Origin: a virus
IMG/VR virus record: IMGVR_UViG_3300027965_000196
Location: 1-41,580 of that record
Direction: 5' to 3' (one strand)
DNA length: 41,580 nucleotides
The position numbers and the translations under genes are program-made. The first letter of the stretch is position 1, and each line of letters begins with the position of its first letter. The notes under the pieces were generated by a model. That model did no database searches, had not been told where the DNA came from, and saw only the letters and a program-made list of their open reading frames with translations. Below, one piece after another: positions 30,135-39,817 of the stretch.

Positions 30135-31204
30135 GCGCCGCGGTGTCGGCACAGCCTGCCTTTTTCGGTCGCGCCTGGAAAGTAACGATCGATACGCAGG
30201 CGGGCGACCACATCGTTGTTTCCAACAGCGCCTGGGAGAACGAGGCGCTGCGCGTTTCGTTCTCGATCGAACGGTCACCGCTGCCGATCTACTGGTGCGC
30301 CGATATCGAGATTTACAATCTGTCGGTCGCTGCCGGCCAGGCGTTAGGCGCGGATGCTCCCACGGCGCAGACGGGCCGGGTGGTAGGCAACTTCGGGCCC
30401 ACCTTCACGACCGCTATTCAGAAAAGCGACCTGGTAACGATCAGCGCCGGCTATCAGAAGTACTTCAACCCGGATACGGACCTGATTTGGCGAGGGCGCG
30501 TGTTTCAGGTGATGTGGGAACGCAACGATGCGACCGAGCTGCGGCTGCGTCTGCGCTGCCTGCTTGGGCTGTACGAGGACGAAACGACCCAAATCAGCCA
30601 GTCCTTCGCGGCAGGCACGACGCTTGCGAGCATGGCGCAACAGATCGCGACGGCGGCCGGCATGGCAGTCGAGTACATCGACCCGTCGCTGAACTCCGTG
30701 GCCATTCCGCGCGCGCAGTCGGTTTTCAACCGCCCGTCGTATCTGCTCGCGCAAATCGCCGCGACAAAGAAACTGAACATGTGGATCAGTCCCAAGGGCC
30801 TGAACTTGCGATCGCTCGTGCCGCGGGCGACGACGCCGGATATCGTGTATGCGCCGCCGATTATCACTAATCTGCCGAACACCCAGAGCTCGACCGGCTT
30901 GACCAAGCAAACGCTCATCGGCGCACCGCAGCAAACCGAACTCGGCGCGTCGTTCCGGGTGCTGCTCGATTCACAGCTGGAGCTCGGGCAGCTGGTGAAG
31001 CTCGATATGTCCGTCGTTCGCATGATGGCTAAAATGCCGGGCCCGACGAGCGTGCCATCGCTGCTCGATCAGGACGGCCTGTTTATCGTCGCCGGCCTGC
31101 GGCACGTCGGCGATACGCGCGGAAACGATTGGCATACCGAGGTCGAGGGAATCACGCCTGAGTATGCGCGCATCTATCAGCCGTTGATGGGAGCCACCGG
31201 ATGA
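30131..31204 (+). CDS. Baseplate hub protein (gp44/gpD-like)
   Basis: A 357-residue protein with hub organisation: an N-terminal beta barrel (FGRAWKVTIDTQAGDHIVVS, RVSFSIERSPLPIYWCADIE) and a middle with FNRPSYLLAQIAATKKLNMW and ISPKGLNLRS. The C-terminal half has FRVLLDSQLELGQLVKLDMS and FIVAGLRHVGDTRGNDWHTE. It should form the central hub and hold the spike. It overlaps the neighbours by ATGA on both sides. Confidence 0.82.
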   Translation: MSAAVSAQPAFFGRAWKVTIDTQAGDHIVVSNSAWENEALRVSFSIERSPLPIYWCADIEIYNLSVAAGQALGADAPTAQTGRVVGNFGPTFTTAIQKSDLVTISAGYQKYFNPDTDLIWRGRVFQVMWERNDATELRLRLRCLLGLYEDETTQISQSFAAGTTLASMAQQIATAAGMAVEYIDPSLNSVAIPRAQSVFNRPSYLLAQIAATKKLNMWISPKGLNLRSLVPRATTPDIVYAPPIITNLPNTQSSTGLTKQTLIGAPQQTELGASFRVLLDSQLELGQLVKLDMSVVRMMAKMPGPTSVPSLLDQDGLFIVAGLRHVGDTRGNDWHTEVEGITPEYARIYQPLMGATG

Positions 31205-31929
31205 GTACGACGCAGGGCTACGGCCTGACGATCTCGGAGCGGATCGGCGCTTCGCCGTCGCGTTTTCATAAGCTCGAGGAGGCAATCAACCGCCGCCTGC
31301 GCGTGGCCATCCCGGGTATCGTGCAGTCGTTCAACGCCGCAAAGCAGACGGTTACGGTTCTGCCGGCGCTGAACGAGGAGGTCCGGATCGGCGGCGTGCC
31401 GACCAAGCGCCCGCTTCCACTGCTCGCCGATGTTCCCGTCGTGCTGCCGCGCGCCGGCGGGTTTACACTGACCCTGCCGATAGAGCCGGGCGATGAGTGC
31501 CTGGTTGTTTTCGCTGATATGTCCGTCGATTCCTGGTGGCAGCAGGGCGCGGGCTCGGCCGGCGCTTCGCAGCCGCAGGATCAGGCAACGACCAGGCGTC
31601 ATGATTTATCCGATGGCTTCGCCATTATGGGCTGCTGGAGCCAGCCGCGCGTGCTGCCGAGCTACTCGACGAGCTCGGCGCAACTGCGCAAGGACGACGG
31701 AACGGTGAAAATCGATGTCGCCGCGAATCAGGTTACAGTGACGGCGCAAACGGTCCAGGTGAATGCATCGGGCCAGGCTACCGTCAGCGGATCGACCGTG
31801 AACGTAACGGGCAGCGCCCAGGTGAATGTATCGGGCAGCGGTAATACGATCATCGAGGGCCGCAACTTTCTAACGCATACGCACTCGGGCGTGCAGTCGG
31901 GCGGATCGACGAGCGGACCGGTTGTTTAG
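31201..31929 (+). CDS. Baseplate spike protein (Gp138/gp45-like)
   Basis: A 242-residue membrane-puncturing spike. The N-terminal OB-like domain (about 30-120) has RVAIPGIVQSFNAAKQTVTV and IEPGDECLVVFADMSVDSWW. A repeat-rich beta-helix follows (about 165-220, VTVTAQTVQVNASGQATVSG). The tip carries FLTHTHSG (H226, H228), like the His-bound iron tip of phage spikes. It pierces the outer membrane, supporting a Gram-negative host. Confidence 0.9.
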   Translation: MSTTQGYGLTISERIGASPSRFHKLEEAINRRLRVAIPGIVQSFNAAKQTVTVLPALNEEVRIGGVPTKRPLPLLADVPVVLPRAGGFTLTLPIEPGDECLVVFADMSVDSWWQQGAGSAGASQPQDQATTRRHDLSDGFAIMGCWSQPRVLPSYSTSSAQLRKDDGTVKIDVAANQVTVTAQTVQVNASGQATVSGSTVNVTGSAQVNVSGSGNTIIEGRNFLTHTHSGVQSGGSTSGPVV

Positions 31930-31931
31930 TA

Positions 31932-32360
31932 CTACTGCCTCAGCCGGCGGAACTGGCACCGCAGGTATCCAACAAACCAGATGGTCGAACCCCAAACAGG
32001 CGCGCCGATGACCAGCCAGACGAAGGGAGCGGCGATTTTGCCGGCAGCGAGCGCGATGACCACAAACGGCAGAAAGCAGAACCAAAGGCACCAGCCGACA
32101 AACAGCCCGAAGCCGATCGTGAAAAGCAGGCCGGTGGCCAGGCGGGCGGCGGCTACACCTGTAGCAACGCCCACCGAGGCGCCAAAGCTGAGGCGAGCGG
32201 TTTCCATCGTGCTCATCGAGCGCAGCTCGTTCAGCAGCGAGGGCTGGCGCGCCGGCTGGGCCGGATCATAGATGTACTTCGGGAACTGCTGTGGCTGAGC
32301 GTCGCCGGGCTGGTTCCCACCCGGCGCATCCCAACCTCCGCGCGGCGTAATGAATGACAT
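31932..32360 (-). CDS. Reverse-strand membrane protein (moron-like)
   Basis: A 142-residue protein on the strand opposite to the tail genes. A polar Pro/Gln-rich N-terminus (GGNQPGDAQPQQFPKYIYD) leads to several hydrophobic segments (GASVGVATGVAAARLATGLL, FTIGFGLFVGWCLWF, FVVIALAAGKIAAPFVWLVI). It ends in a basic tail (RCQFRRLRQ). ATG 32360 is preferred, with AAGAGAG before it; ATG 32381 is possible. It lies between spike and J genes and looks like a lysogen-expressed envelope protein. Confidence 0.7.
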   Translation of the reverse strand: MSFITPRGGWDAPGGNQPGDAQPQQFPKYIYDPAQPARQPSLLNELRSMSTMETARLSFGASVGVATGVAAARLATGLLFTIGFGLFVGWCLWFCFLPFVVIALAAGKIAAPFVWLVIGAPVWGSTIWFVGYLRCQFRRLRQ

Positions 32361-32432
32361 GACGTCTCTCTTATCGCTCATAAACAGGCAGTTTTGAAAT
32401 AGGGCTTTTCCGCCTGCAGTACTAGACCATCG

Positions 32433-33611
32433 ATGGCATACATCCCTCCGTACCTCGGCTCCTCCGGCTTGTCGATTCCGGCCTATGCCGATATCCTCAA
32501 CGACCTGCTCGGCCAGTTCCAAACCATCTATGGGCAGAACGTGTACATGGGCCCGGACTCGGCGGACTACCAGTTCATCAGCGCCGTTGCGCTGAAGATC
32601 TCGGACACGATGCAGGCGCTGCAGCTGGTCTATAACGCGCGAGCTCCGCTGACCGCGATTGGCGCCGACCTGGACAGCATCGTCAAGCTGAACGGCCTCA
32701 CGCGTAAGGTCGCTTCCTACTCGACCTGCCCGGTAGTCATCACTGGAACGACCGGCACGGTGATCACAAATGGCGTCGTCCGGGACGTAAACGGATACAC
32801 GTGGAATCTGCCGCCGCAGGTCACGATTCAAACCGGCGGCACCGTGACCGTCACCGCGACGTGCTCGACCTCGGGCAACATCAACGCGGCGATTGGGCAG
32901 ATCTCCATCATCGCTACGCCCACCGCCGGCTGGACTGCGGTTACGAATACCGTACCGGCTTCGGCCGGTCAGCCGATCGAAACCGATGCACAGTTGCGCG
33001 CGCGCCAGTCGCTCTCGGTTGCCCTGCCCTCGCGTAGCATGCTCGCAGGAACGCAAGCCGGGATCGCGGCCGTGCCAGGCGTCACGCGTTACAACATCCT
33101 CGAGAACCCAACGAACGCGACCGACAGCTATGGCAACCCGCCGCACTCGATCACGTGTGTGGTGGAAAACGGCACGGATGCGGCGGTCGCGCAGGCGATC
33201 TACAACAACCGCTCGATCGGCTGCTACACGAACGGCACCGATACCGTTACTGTCACCGATCCGTACACCGGCGCGACGATGCCGATCAGCTTCTATCGCC
33301 CGACCTACGTGCCAATTTACGTCACGCTGAATGTTCACCCGCTCGCCGGATATTCGTCATCGACCGGTGCGGCGATCCAGACGGCGGTTGCCAATTATCT
33401 GAACAGCCTGCAGATCGGTGAGTCCATCACGATCTCGGCGCTGTATGGGGCCGCCCTGTCTGTCATGCCGAACCTGTCGCTGCCGATGTTTTCGATCAAA
33501 GGTCTGTTTGCCGGTACCAGCCCGAACCCGACAACCTCGCTCGATATTACGCTGCTGTTCTATCAGGTGGCGAGCGGTTCGATCGGAAACATCTCGTTGG
33601 CAATGGTCTGA
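32433..33611 (+). CDS. Baseplate J-like protein
   Basis: A 392-residue baseplate J/gp47-like wedge protein. The early part has YADILNDLLGQFQTIYGQNV and ARAPLTAIGADLDSIVKLNG. The middle has the J-typical QPIETDAQLRARQSLSVALP and GTQAGIAAVPGVTRYNILEN. The end contains YGAALSVMPNLSLPMFSIKG. It forms part of the baseplate wedge that drives contraction. Confidence 0.92.
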   Translation: MAYIPPYLGSSGLSIPAYADILNDLLGQFQTIYGQNVYMGPDSADYQFISAVALKISDTMQALQLVYNARAPLTAIGADLDSIVKLNGLTRKVASYSTCPVVITGTTGTVITNGVVRDVNGYTWNLPPQVTIQTGGTVTVTATCSTSGNINAAIGQISIIATPTAGWTAVTNTVPASAGQPIETDAQLRARQSLSVALPSRSMLAGTQAGIAAVPGVTRYNILENPTNATDSYGNPPHSITCVVENGTDAAVAQAIYNNRSIGCYTNGTDTVTVTDPYTGATMPISFYRPTYVPIYVTLNVHPLAGYSSSTGAAIQTAVANYLNSLQIGESITISALYGAALSVMPNLSLPMFSIKGLFAGTSPNPTTSLDITLLFYQVASGSIGNISLAMV

Positions 33612-33615
33612 CATC

Positions 33616-34191
33616 ATGTCGGCACCCTATCCCACGACGAGCTACTATCTCGGGCTGATCACATCCGAGTACCAGCTTTCGCCGAAGTTCCTCGCCTGGC
33701 TGGCCGCGCCGCTTTCGCTTCTGCAGGATGCCTCGATCTGCCTGGATTCGTTTACGGCCGGCTTTGATCTGGATACGGCGATCGGGCCGCAGCTTGACGT
33801 GCTCGGTCAGATCATCGGACAGTCCCGCACGGTAGCCTTCCAGCCATCGAACAACATCAGCCCGACACTCAACGACGCCTCGTATCGCATTCTGCTCAAG
33901 GCGCGCATCGCGCAGAACCAGTGGCAAGGCACGATTGACGAGCTGCAGGGCATCTGGGCGCGCCTGTTTCCGGGCGGCCAAATCAGCGTGATCGACTCGC
34001 AGAACATGAGCGCGAACGTCATTCTGACCGGCGCGTTCACGTCGATCATGATCGACCTGATCGTCAATGGCTATATCGTCCCGCGGCCCGAGGGCGTGCT
34101 TTACAACTACCTATTCCCGGTTCTGCCGGCCTTCGGCACGGACCAGAACACGGCATATATCGGCGGGCCCGATCGCGGCCACCTCATCTAG
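33616..34191 (+). CDS. Baseplate wedge protein (DUF2612)
   Basis: A 191-residue protein matching DUF2612 phage proteins encoded after the J gene. It has YYLGLITSEYQLSPKFLAWL, DTAIGPQLDVLGQIIGQSRT, LNDASYRILLKARIAQNQWQ and GTIDELQGIWARLFPGGQIS. It is probably a wedge or tail-fibre-connector protein, equivalent to gp48/tail protein I. Confidence 0.85.
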   Translation: MSAPYPTTSYYLGLITSEYQLSPKFLAWLAAPLSLLQDASICLDSFTAGFDLDTAIGPQLDVLGQIIGQSRTVAFQPSNNISPTLNDASYRILLKARIAQNQWQGTIDELQGIWARLFPGGQISVIDSQNMSANVILTGAFTSIMIDLIVNGYIVPRPEGVLYNYLFPVLPAFGTDQNTAYIGGPDRGHLI

Positions 34192-34200
34192 GGAGCTTCC

Positions 34201-35166
34201 ATGCCAGGCAGCAGTAATTTTCAACAGTGGAATCCGAATGCGAATAACCAGGAGACCGACGCCGCCTATACAGCCGATGCGCTCCGGACAAATGGCGCAG
34301 CGAACCCTTCGATTCTGCCGTCCATCACGCTCAACAAGGTGCTGTATCAGCTGTCGACGTTCGTGGCGGCTCTCGCGCAGGCGCTGTCGTCCAAGGGCTA
34401 CACCGTCACCGATGCGAATCTGAACGCACTCGCGGCCGCGCTGGCGGCCATCATGACGCAAGCCGATATGGTGCCCTATGCGCCGCTCGCGAGTCCTGCT
34501 CTCAGCGGGACACCGACTACGCCGACGCCGCCCGCGGGCGACTCGAGCGCAGCCATCGCAAACACCAGTTGGGTCGCGGCCTCCTTTGCGACACTCGCCT
34601 GGGTACTCGCGAACTTCGCACCGCTTAACAGTCCGCAATTCCAGGGCACGCCAGGCACGACGACGCCAGCCGCAGGCGACAGCAGCGGGCGCATTCCAAA
34701 CACCATCTGGGTGGCGCAAAACTTCGCGCCGCAGACAAACCCTGGCTTCAACGGCCAGGTGAACATCAACGGTACAGCCGTCATCAATGCGCCGCCCAAC
34801 GGTGATAACAGCAACCGCGTCACAAACACGCAGTGGGTCACGACGAATTTCGCGCAGCTGGCTCAGTTCCCGAATTCTCTCAGCCAGAACGGATATCAGA
34901 AGCTACCGGGCGGCCTGCTCATCCAGTGGGGCACCGTCGCGGTCCCGAACTCCGGCTCGATCACGGTGAATTTCCCGGTCCCGTTTTCCGCCAACCCGTT
35001 CTGCATCCAGGCGACCGATAACGGCACGGCCGGCAACAACAGTGACTACATCGTTTCGGCGGGCCTGGTGCCGGCCAATCCGACGACGCAGTTCACGATT
35101 TACGTGAAGAATCAGTCGGGCAGCTATATCGGGGCCTCGGTTGGCTGGCTGGCGATCGGGCATTAA
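34201..35166 (+). CDS. Tail fibre protein with gp53-like C-terminal domain
   Basis: A 321-residue fibre. After an N-terminal attachment part (FQQWNPNANNQETDAAYTAD), three ~40-residue repeats follow the pattern (Y/F)AP..SP.F.GTP...P..GDSS..I.NT.WV. The C-terminal ~100 residues start LSQNGYQKLPGGLLIQWGTV, a gp53-like receptor-binding fold, then FPVPFSANPFCIQATDNGTA and IGASVGWLAIGH. It probably recognises the host surface. Confidence 0.85.
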   Translation: MPGSSNFQQWNPNANNQETDAAYTADALRTNGAANPSILPSITLNKVLYQLSTFVAALAQALSSKGYTVTDANLNALAAALAAIMTQADMVPYAPLASPALSGTPTTPTPPAGDSSAAIANTSWVAASFATLAWVLANFAPLNSPQFQGTPGTTTPAAGDSSGRIPNTIWVAQNFAPQTNPGFNGQVNINGTAVINAPPNGDNSNRVTNTQWVTTNFAQLAQFPNSLSQNGYQKLPGGLLIQWGTVAVPNSGSITVNFPVPFSANPFCIQATDNGTAGNNSDYIVSAGLVPANPTTQFTIYVKNQSGSYIGASVGWLAIGH

Positions 35167-35169
35167 GGC

Positions 35170-35643
35170 GTGGCGACCATAACCTATCGTCAGCTCGATG
35201 CCAATGGCGACCCGATCTGGGGCCAGGGCCAAGCGAACTTTCTCAGCGATCTCGCGGCGGTTGCACAGGCGATCGGAACGCGGCTGAAACTGCTGCAGGG
35301 CGAGTGGTGGGAAAACCTGAATACCGGCACGCCGATTTTCCAGAGCATGCTCGGCGTGGGCGGCAGCGGCAAACGCCCGAACGCGATCGCGCTGCTGATT
35401 ACGCAGCGCATTCTGACGACGCCCTACGTTGAGGGTGTGTCGAATGTGGCGACGAGCTACAATCCGGCGACCCGCGCCTTCCAGTTCTCGTGCCAGGTGG
35501 AAACGCAGTTCGGCACGATCACTGTGACCAATCAGCCACCCGCTTCGCAGACCGCGCCTCTGAAACAGAGCGCGATGGGCACCGCCGCGGCTTTGGTGAG
35601 CAATTGGAATGCCGCCGTTTGGGACGACTTCCGGTGGGGTTAA
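35170..35643 (+). CDS. Baseplate wedge gp25-like protein
   Basis: A 157-residue protein starting at GTG 35170, four bases after the fibre stop. It has TRLKLLQGEWWENLNTGTPI, FQSMLGVGGSG, then AIALLITQRILTTPYVEGVS and VATSYNPATRAFQFSCQVET, typical for gp25/GPW-like wedge proteins. Its place after a fibre gene, rather than before the J gene, is unusual. Confidence 0.75.
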   Translation: MATITYRQLDANGDPIWGQGQANFLSDLAAVAQAIGTRLKLLQGEWWENLNTGTPIFQSMLGVGGSGKRPNAIALLITQRILTTPYVEGVSNVATSYNPATRAFQFSCQVETQFGTITVTNQPPASQTAPLKQSAMGTAAALVSNWNAAVWDDFRWG

Positions 35644-35648
35644 TCGAG

Positions 35649-35897
35649 ATGGCAAACCAACAAAAGACTTACGAGTTCTCGGAACGGGAACGCGCGCATT
35701 TCGAGCGCTACCGTGTTCAGCTGCAGGCGATCGCCGGCTCGCTGAATCACGACATCGAGTTTATTTGCATGCAGCAGGGCCTCGAAGGTCCCTGGCAGCT
35801 GAAGCCGGACGGCTCGGGCCTGCAGCCCTTCACGCCGCCGCAGCCGCTGCCCACGAGCGCGCAGCCGCAGCCCAACGGAGTGACCGCACATGCCTAG
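35649..35897 (+). CDS. Small hypothetical protein
   Basis: An 82-residue protein with a helical N-terminal half (YEFSERERAHFERYRVQLQA, IAGSLNHDIEFICMQQGLEG) and a Pro/Gln-rich tail. ATG 35649 is preceded by GGTTAATCGAG. The tail overlaps the next fibre gene by eight bases. It may be a fibre accessory protein; no family is recognised. Confidence 0.6.
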   Translation: MANQQKTYEFSERERAHFERYRVQLQAIAGSLNHDIEFICMQQGLEGPWQLKPDGSGLQPFTPPQPLPTSAQPQPNGVTAHA

Positions 35898-36993
35898 CTG
35901 GCCGAGCGTATCGTCGCAAACGCCTGCGCTCGCAGCGCAGTACAACGCGTTGTCGGCTGCGATTGCCTCGTGGCTGGGCCCTGTCAGCGCCGCCGGCAAT
36001 CTGCTGACCGATCTGCCATCGGCCGGTCTGCGGACGACGAACGCGAGCTGGCAGGAGTTTCAGGTCGCAGCCGTCGCGGGTGCCAACCAGGCGGCCGATA
36101 CGTTCCAGATTCAGTACAACACCCGCACGAATCCCGCCGGCTCCGATTCGTGGTCCTCGGTCCTGAGCGTAGCGGCGCAGACGGGCGCGCTGAACGTCGC
36201 CGTCGGCGTAACTTTTGGCTCAGGGGCGCTGTTCCTGGGCGCGGCGAATTTCAACAGCACGGCTTCGTTTCAGGGCCTGGCCTCCTTCGGCGCGGCTTCA
36301 TTCGCGGGATCGGCGACGTTTAACGGGCCGTGTTACTCGAACGCAAACTCGCCCGAGTACTTCACAACGGCCAATGCGTCCTGGCAGGAGTTTCAGCTCA
36401 GCACGTATAAGGGCGCGGCGGCCGCAAACGACCTGCTGCAGTTGCAGTACAACACCCGCTCGAGCTCGGGCGGGACCGATAGCTGGACCAACGTGCTGAG
36501 CATCGCGGCGCAGACCGGCGCACTGACGATTACGCCGGCGACCACCTTTCAGAGCGGCGTCAATCTCGCGAGCTTCGCGGTTTCAGGCGCGGCGGCCTTC
36601 TCCAACCCAGCCTCGATTTCCTTCGGCTCGAATTTCCAGACCTGGACACCTACGGTGACAGGCAGCGGCTCGATGACGGCCTCGAGCACGACGTTTCAGA
36701 GCGCACAGTACTGCCGCATCGGTCCGATCCTGGTCTTCAGTCTGCAGTTCTCGACGACACTTGGCGGAACGATGAGCTCCACCCTGAACGTGACGTTGCC
36801 TGTATCGACCGTCGGTCCCTACGTGTGGCTCTACGCGGGTTATATTCCGGGCGCAAGCGGTCCCTGGCAAAACGCCGTCGCATTTGCGAATAACGCGGCC
36901 ACCAACACGATTTCGATTTCCATCAGTGGCGGCGCGAATTTCACGGCGGGCACGGTAAATGTAATTCTTGCCGGCTGGGTTCGCGTTGCCTAA
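35890..36993 (+). CDS. Tail fibre-like protein with internal duplication
   Basis: A 367-residue Ser/Ala/Thr-rich beta protein. Residues about 50-102 and 158-212 are a clear duplication: TTNASWQEFQVAAVAG with LQ/IQYNTRT and LSVAAQTGALNV, against TANASWQEFQLSTYKG with LQYNTRS and LSIAAQTGALTI. The C-terminal ~120 residues start FQTWTPTVTGSGSMTASSTT and look like a common phage tip module (YCRIGPILVFSLQFSTTLGG). It may be a host-binding fibre. Confidence 0.75.
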   Translation: MPSWPSVSSQTPALAAQYNALSAAIASWLGPVSAAGNLLTDLPSAGLRTTNASWQEFQVAAVAGANQAADTFQIQYNTRTNPAGSDSWSSVLSVAAQTGALNVAVGVTFGSGALFLGAANFNSTASFQGLASFGAASFAGSATFNGPCYSNANSPEYFTTANASWQEFQLSTYKGAAAANDLLQLQYNTRSSSGGTDSWTNVLSIAAQTGALTITPATTFQSGVNLASFAVSGAAAFSNPASISFGSNFQTWTPTVTGSGSMTASSTTFQSAQYCRIGPILVFSLQFSTTLGGTMSSTLNVTLPVSTVGPYVWLYAGYIPGASGPWQNAVAFANNAATNTISISISGGANFTAGTVNVILAGWVRVA

Positions 36994-37005
36994 CGAAAGA
37001 CTTCT

Positions 37006-37506
37006 ATGAGTACAACACCTTCGTCCACGCCCATCATCACTTCCATTCAGGCGACTATTCAGCTCACGATGCAGCCGGCCAACGTCGTCGATATGAACAC
37101 GCTCTGGCTCAGGCAGGCGGGCGGTCCTGTGGCGATTCTCGCGCAGGCGGTTGCAGATCAAACCGCCACCAGTCTCGTTTTCGCCGAACCGGCTGCACAA
37201 TCGATCGTCGGACGCACGCTGCTGATCGATAACGAGCCGGTCATCGTGACGGCTCTGAGTGCGGACGGATTGACAGCTACCGTCCAGCGCTGGCGTGCGG
37301 CGTTCCCGTTCATGCAGATGCTGCCGTCCGCACCCAAGGATGCACATGCGGCGGGGGCCGGCGTCCTGCTACTGCAGTACAACACGCCCTGGGACTACAT
37401 CGCGCAACGCTATCTGCTACCCGCTTTCCAGCAGGACGTGCTGGCGCTCGGTCCGCTCGCCGCGACCTTCGGCACGCTGGCATCCGGTGCCCTGGCGGTG
37501 GCTTAG
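37006..37506 (+). CDS. Hypothetical tail-region protein
   Basis: A 166-residue protein without a recognised family. It is beta-rich in the middle (TSLVFAEPAAQSIVGRTLLI, DNEPVIVTALSADGLTATVQ) with a helical C-terminal part (YIAQRYLLPAFQQDVLALGP). It lies between fibre genes and is likely a minor tail or fibre-associated protein. Confidence 0.55.
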   Translation: MSTTPSSTPIITSIQATIQLTMQPANVVDMNTLWLRQAGGPVAILAQAVADQTATSLVFAEPAAQSIVGRTLLIDNEPVIVTALSADGLTATVQRWRAAFPFMQMLPSAPKDAHAAGAGVLLLQYNTPWDYIAQRYLLPAFQQDVLALGPLAATFGTLASGALAVA

Positions 37507-37518
37507 GAAAACGACTCC

Positions 37519-39807
37519 ATGCTCGCGAGATTCTTACGGGGCGCGGCCCTCGTCTGCCTTGGCGCGCTCGGCGCGTTTGCGCAGCTCGTTACGGTTACCG
37601 CTTCGAACATAACCGACTCGACCGGAACACCGATCAACGGCACGATCTATTTCCAGCCGAGTTCGAGCAGCGGCGGCCCTATTTCGTATCGACTCGTCGG
37701 CAAAGGTCAGGTCACGGCGCAGACGGTCAGCGCGCCAGTTGTCAACGGATCGTTCACGCTGCAGATCGCCGACACAACGCAGACGCAGCCAGCCAACGTC
37801 TGCTATCGCGTCTGGGCGACCGACAACCTGCATCGGGTCGTAATCGGTTCACCGCAGGCGTCGACGAACTCGGGCTACAACTGTGTTCAGGTATCGCCGG
37901 CATGGTGCGTGAACGGCACCTGTAGCTTCGACGCCTATCCGCCGAACCTGCCAGCGCAAGCTATTGTTCAGACCGGACCCCAGGGACCGCAAGGCCCTCC
38001 GGGTCCAACCGGTGCGACCGGTCCGGCGGGTCCTGCCGGTCCAACCGGGCCCGCAGGTCCTGCAGGTCCAGCCGGCGCGAACGGCGCAACAGGTGGGCAA
38101 GGGCCGCCTGGTCCGACCGGAGCCACCGGCGCACAGGGGCCTCCTGGCGCTACGGGCGCGATCGGTCCGCAAGGGCCAACGGGTCCGGTCGGAGCCACCG
38201 GACCGCAAGGTCCCGCCGGGCCAACCGGTGCGGCAGGAACGAACGGAAATACCGTCTGGAACGGGACCGGAGCACCCGCTTCGGCGCTCGGGCAAAACGG
38301 CGACTTCTACATCGACACGACTGCAAACAAACTCTATGGACCGAAAGCGTCGGCCACCTGGCCGACAACTGGCGTTTCGATGATCGGCCCGCAGGGCGCG
38401 ATAGGCGCAACCGGTGCACAGGGCCCAGCCGGGCCGACCGGCGCCACAGGTGCAACCGGTCCAGCCGGCGCGCAGGGACCAGCCGGCACCACCGGTGCGA
38501 CCGGGCCTGCTGGACCGACGGGACCAACCGGAGCCACCGGAGCAACCGGGCCTGCAGGGGCGAATGGCAACACGCTCTGGAACGGCCCTGGCACGCCCTC
38601 CGCCGCGCTCGGGCAAAACGGCGATTTCTACCTGAATACTTCGACCAATGTGCTGTACGGTCCTAAGGCATCCGGCGCCTGGCCAGGCACAGGTGTGTCG
38701 TTGGTTGGTCCGCAGGGAGCGACGGGAGCAACAGGTGCAACCGGCGCGACTGGTCCGCAGGGGCCGGCCGGCGTGCTGAATACGGCAAACGATACGAACG
38801 TGACGGCGACGCTCTCGAGCGGAACGCTGACCATGGGCTGGCAGAACGCGCTCGCCAAGTCGCGGCAGTATTCGAACACGGTTTACACCGACCAGGCCGA
38901 AACGTTCGGTCCTTACCTCTACGACTTTTCGACGTCTTCGCTGCGCATTCCGAACGGCTCGACGAACCCGTCGACCTGCAGCGTCGGTCAGCTGTTCTTC
39001 AATACGGGCGCCACGGCGGGGCAGAACCTGTACGAGTGCACCGCCACCAACACCTGGACGCAGGACGTCAATGCCGGCGGTGGGACCTCGATCACGTACG
39101 GCGCAATCTCGGCGATTCCATCAACCTGTACCACCGGCGCGATGTACGTCATCACCAGCGGCAACTTCGATCCGGCCATCTGCACCGCCACGAATACCTG
39201 GACGTACTACTACAACCATCGACCAGTGATTCCGATGTCGAAGCTCGGCCTGACGGCTGGCGGAACGAGCGGCCCGACGCTCACGACGACCAACGGATAC
39301 GCGGTCATCAACGCGCCGATCGGCGGCTCCGCGAATTTGTTCCTTGCCTACTGGACGGCGCCGGCCACCCCTTACACCGTCACGCTGCCGTTCTGGGTCT
39401 CGCCCATCATGGACAACGGCAATTATCGGCAGTGGTTCTTCGGCTGGAGCGACGGTTCGATCGGCTATCAGGGCCTTCAATGCGGAACCGGCAACGGGTC
39501 CTATAGCTCCGCGGTCGGCTGCCGAATCATGGGCATGACCATGACGGGCCTCTACAACGGAACGGTTGGCAACATAAACCTGACCTGGATTAATAGCCCG
39601 AATGACGTGCGGTACGTGCAGCTCAAAAATGATGGCACGACGCTCACCGTGAACCTCTGCGCTGACTACGATAACTGCGTCCTTTTCGGCAGCGTCACGG
39701 CGAGCGCGTATTTCACGAGCGGAGCTCCGACGCGGCTCGCCATCGGAGCGAACGACCAGGTGAGCAGCGGAGCGGCTCTCGCTTTAACAGTTATCGGGCA
39801 GCAATAG
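37519..39807 (+). CDS. Collagen-like fibre with signal peptide
   Basis: A 762-residue protein. The first ~21 residues look like a Sec signal ([20 protein letters not shown], with cleavage near AFA/Q). Residues about 22-150 are a beta domain containing [19 protein letters not shown]. Three collagen-like Gly-X-Y blocks follow (about 153-245, 290-352 and 397-418). Two copies of a non-collagen spacer ([20 protein letters not shown] and [20 protein letters not shown]) separate them. The C-terminal ~340 residues form an adhesive-like domain. It is probably a trimeric fibre; the signal peptide is odd for a phage tail protein. Confidence 0.82.
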   Translation: MLARFLRGAALVCLGALGAFAQLVTVTASNITDSTGTPINGTIYFQPSSSSGGPISYRLVGKGQVTAQTVSAPVVNGSFTLQIADTTQTQPANVCYRVWATDNLHRVVIGSPQASTNSGYNCVQVSPAWCVNGTCSFDAYPPNLPAQAIVQTGPQGPQGPPGPTGATGPAGPAGPTGPAGPAGPAGANGATGGQGPPGPTGATGAQGPPGATGAIGPQGPTGPVGATGPQGPAGPTGAAGTNGNTVWNGTGAPASALGQNGDFYIDTTANKLYGPKASATWPTTGVSMIGPQGAIGATGAQGPAGPTGATGATGPAGAQGPAGTTGATGPAGPTGPTGATGATGPAGANGNTLWNGPGTPSAALGQNGDFYLNTSTNVLYGPKASGAWPGTGVSLVGPQGATGATGATGATGPQGPAGVLNTANDTNVTATLSSGTLTMGWQNALAKSRQYSNTVYTDQAETFGPYLYDFSTSSLRIPNGSTNPSTCSVGQLFFNTGATAGQNLYECTATNTWTQDVNAGGGTSITYGAISAIPSTCTTGAMYVITSGNFDPAICTATNTWTYYYNHRPVIPMSKLGLTAGGTSGPTLTTTNGYAVINAPIGGSANLFLAYWTAPATPYTVTLPFWVSPIMDNGNYRQWFFGWSDGSIGYQGLQCGTGNGSYSSAVGCRIMGMTMTGLYNGTVGNINLTWINSPNDVRYVQLKNDGTTLTVNLCADYDNCVLFGSVTASAYFTSGAPTRLAIGANDQVSSGAALALTVIGQQ

Positions 39808-39817
39808 GAAAGGACTT

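Noticed and set aside
32361-32432. Possible terminator or operator before the J gene
   Set aside because: Only short CAGGC/GCCTG arms with a long spacer and no T-run were found.
32361-33338. N-terminal extension of the reverse-strand membrane gene
   Set aside because: The extension is antisense to the J gene; only the part from 32360 or 32381 has its own start and membrane segments.
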